A DNA stretch of 50,074 bases from Oscillospiraceae bacterium. GTDB taxonomy: Bacteria > Bacillota > Clostridia > Oscillospirales > Acutalibacteraceae. The notes beneath the pieces are model-generated. The model was not told the origin of the DNA and ran no database searches. It saw only the letters and a list, made by a program, of their open reading frames with translations. Shown here in pieces: positions 49,816-50,074 of this stretch. Every line of letters begins with the position of its first letter. The first letter of the stretch is position 1. Where the stretch lies: the NCBI GenBank assembly GCA_015065965.1, contig SVPH01000020.1:1-50074 (forward strand), in the 5' to 3' direction. Made by a program: the position numbers and the translations under genes.

Positions 49816-50074
49816 ATGATTACATATTCGATAATTATGTTTTTGACAGCGACACTTTTTGGTGTGATTGGTGTTGCAATATATCGGGGAAAAACCAATT
49901 TGATTCATGATTATCATCAAACAAACGTTACCGATAAATCCGCATACGGAAAATCTTTCGGAAAAGCTATGTTTGTTATCTCAACGGCACTTTTGCTCAG
50001 CGGAATAGTAAGTCTGCTGGGAGATTCGGAAAAGATTACATTGGTTGCGGTTGCAGTATTAATTGTTGGATTAA
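49816..50074 (+). CDS. DUF3784-like membrane protein, cut by window end
   Basis: An open frame from the ATG at 49816 (GAGG 7 bases upstream) runs off the window with 86 residues visible and no stop. Two hydrophobic segments are seen (residues 3-22 and about 53-72, with a third beginning near 76), separated by YRGKTNLIHDYHQTNVTDKS. The pattern helix, GK-x-x-L-I-x-x-Y, polar loop, helix recalls the DUF3784 family of small Firmicutes membrane proteins of unknown role. A TG-TATGAT extended -10 element lies at 49771-49779. Confidence 0.65.
   Translation, partial: MITYSIIMFLTATLFGVIGVAIYRGKTNLIHDYHQTNVTDKSAYGKSFGKAMFVISTALLLSGIVSLLGDSEKITLVAVAVLIVGL

Noticed and set aside
1-50074. CRISPR arrays, tRNA genes, prophage or integrative element
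   Set aside because: No regularly spaced repeats, cloverleaf sequences, integrase or phage structural genes were seen on either strand.

Overview
The window looks like the chromosome of a Gram-positive, Clostridia-type anaerobe of moderate GC, probably a gut member of the Oscillospirales or a relative. The grounds are strong AGGAGG-type ribosome sites, consensus sigma-A promoters with 17-18 bp spacers, a tryptophan T-box, a class B sortase, TTG/GTG starts and Firmicutes-style gene order. The taxonomic call is inference. No tRNA, rRNA, CRISPR array, transposase or phage gene was seen.

Region 1 (1-7.0 kb) has the layout of a replication origin. Leftward run dnaA, ftsY, rdgB, yhbY, smpB and the 5' end of tmRNA (ssrA). 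Rightward run rpmH, rnpA, yidD, yidC and khpB/jag. Two DnaA boxes and divergent consensus promoters lie between dnaA and rpmH. dnaN and recF do not follow dnaA as they usually do.

Region 2 (7.1-15.5 kb) is one leftward operon, aroF-tyrA-aroB-aroA-aroC-pheA-aroE/K-aroQ. It encodes all seven steps to chorismate plus the Phe and Tyr branch enzymes, with shikimate dehydrogenase and shikimate kinase fused. Its leader has a sigma-A promoter, a 17-codon peptide rich in alternating Tyr and Phe codons, and an intrinsic terminator. This is the layout of ribosome-mediated attenuation.

Region 3 (15.5-19.4 kb) holds a nicotinamidase-like hydrolase, a membrane protein joining a zinc ribbon and a pseudokinase (inside) to a class B sortase (outside), a YfbR-type HD nucleotidase and an amidohydrolase.

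Region 4 (19.4-26.6 kb) is the conserved rimP-nusA-ylxR-ylxQ-infB-rbfA-nrnA-truB operon, with a hairpin/T-tract in its leader suited to NusA autocontrol.

Region 5 (26.6-30.5 kb) has a lone trpB behind a Trp T-box, a PatB/MalY-type C-S lyase fused to a peroxiredoxin-like domain, and a small transcription unit for a 27-residue membrane peptide.

Region 6 (30.5-46.4 kb) is accessory. It has glycan-active genes (GH43-like, GH110-like beta-helix, GH31, sialidase-like propeller, pectate-lyase-like beta-helix), two phosphoesterase-type hydrolases, a PnuC-like transporter, two membrane-anchored XRE regulators, a MerR/TipAS regulator and an orphan AAA ATPase. No sugar transporter is present. Region 7 (46.4-50.07 kb) holds small membrane proteins of unknown function, an XRE regulator and a gene cut by the window end.
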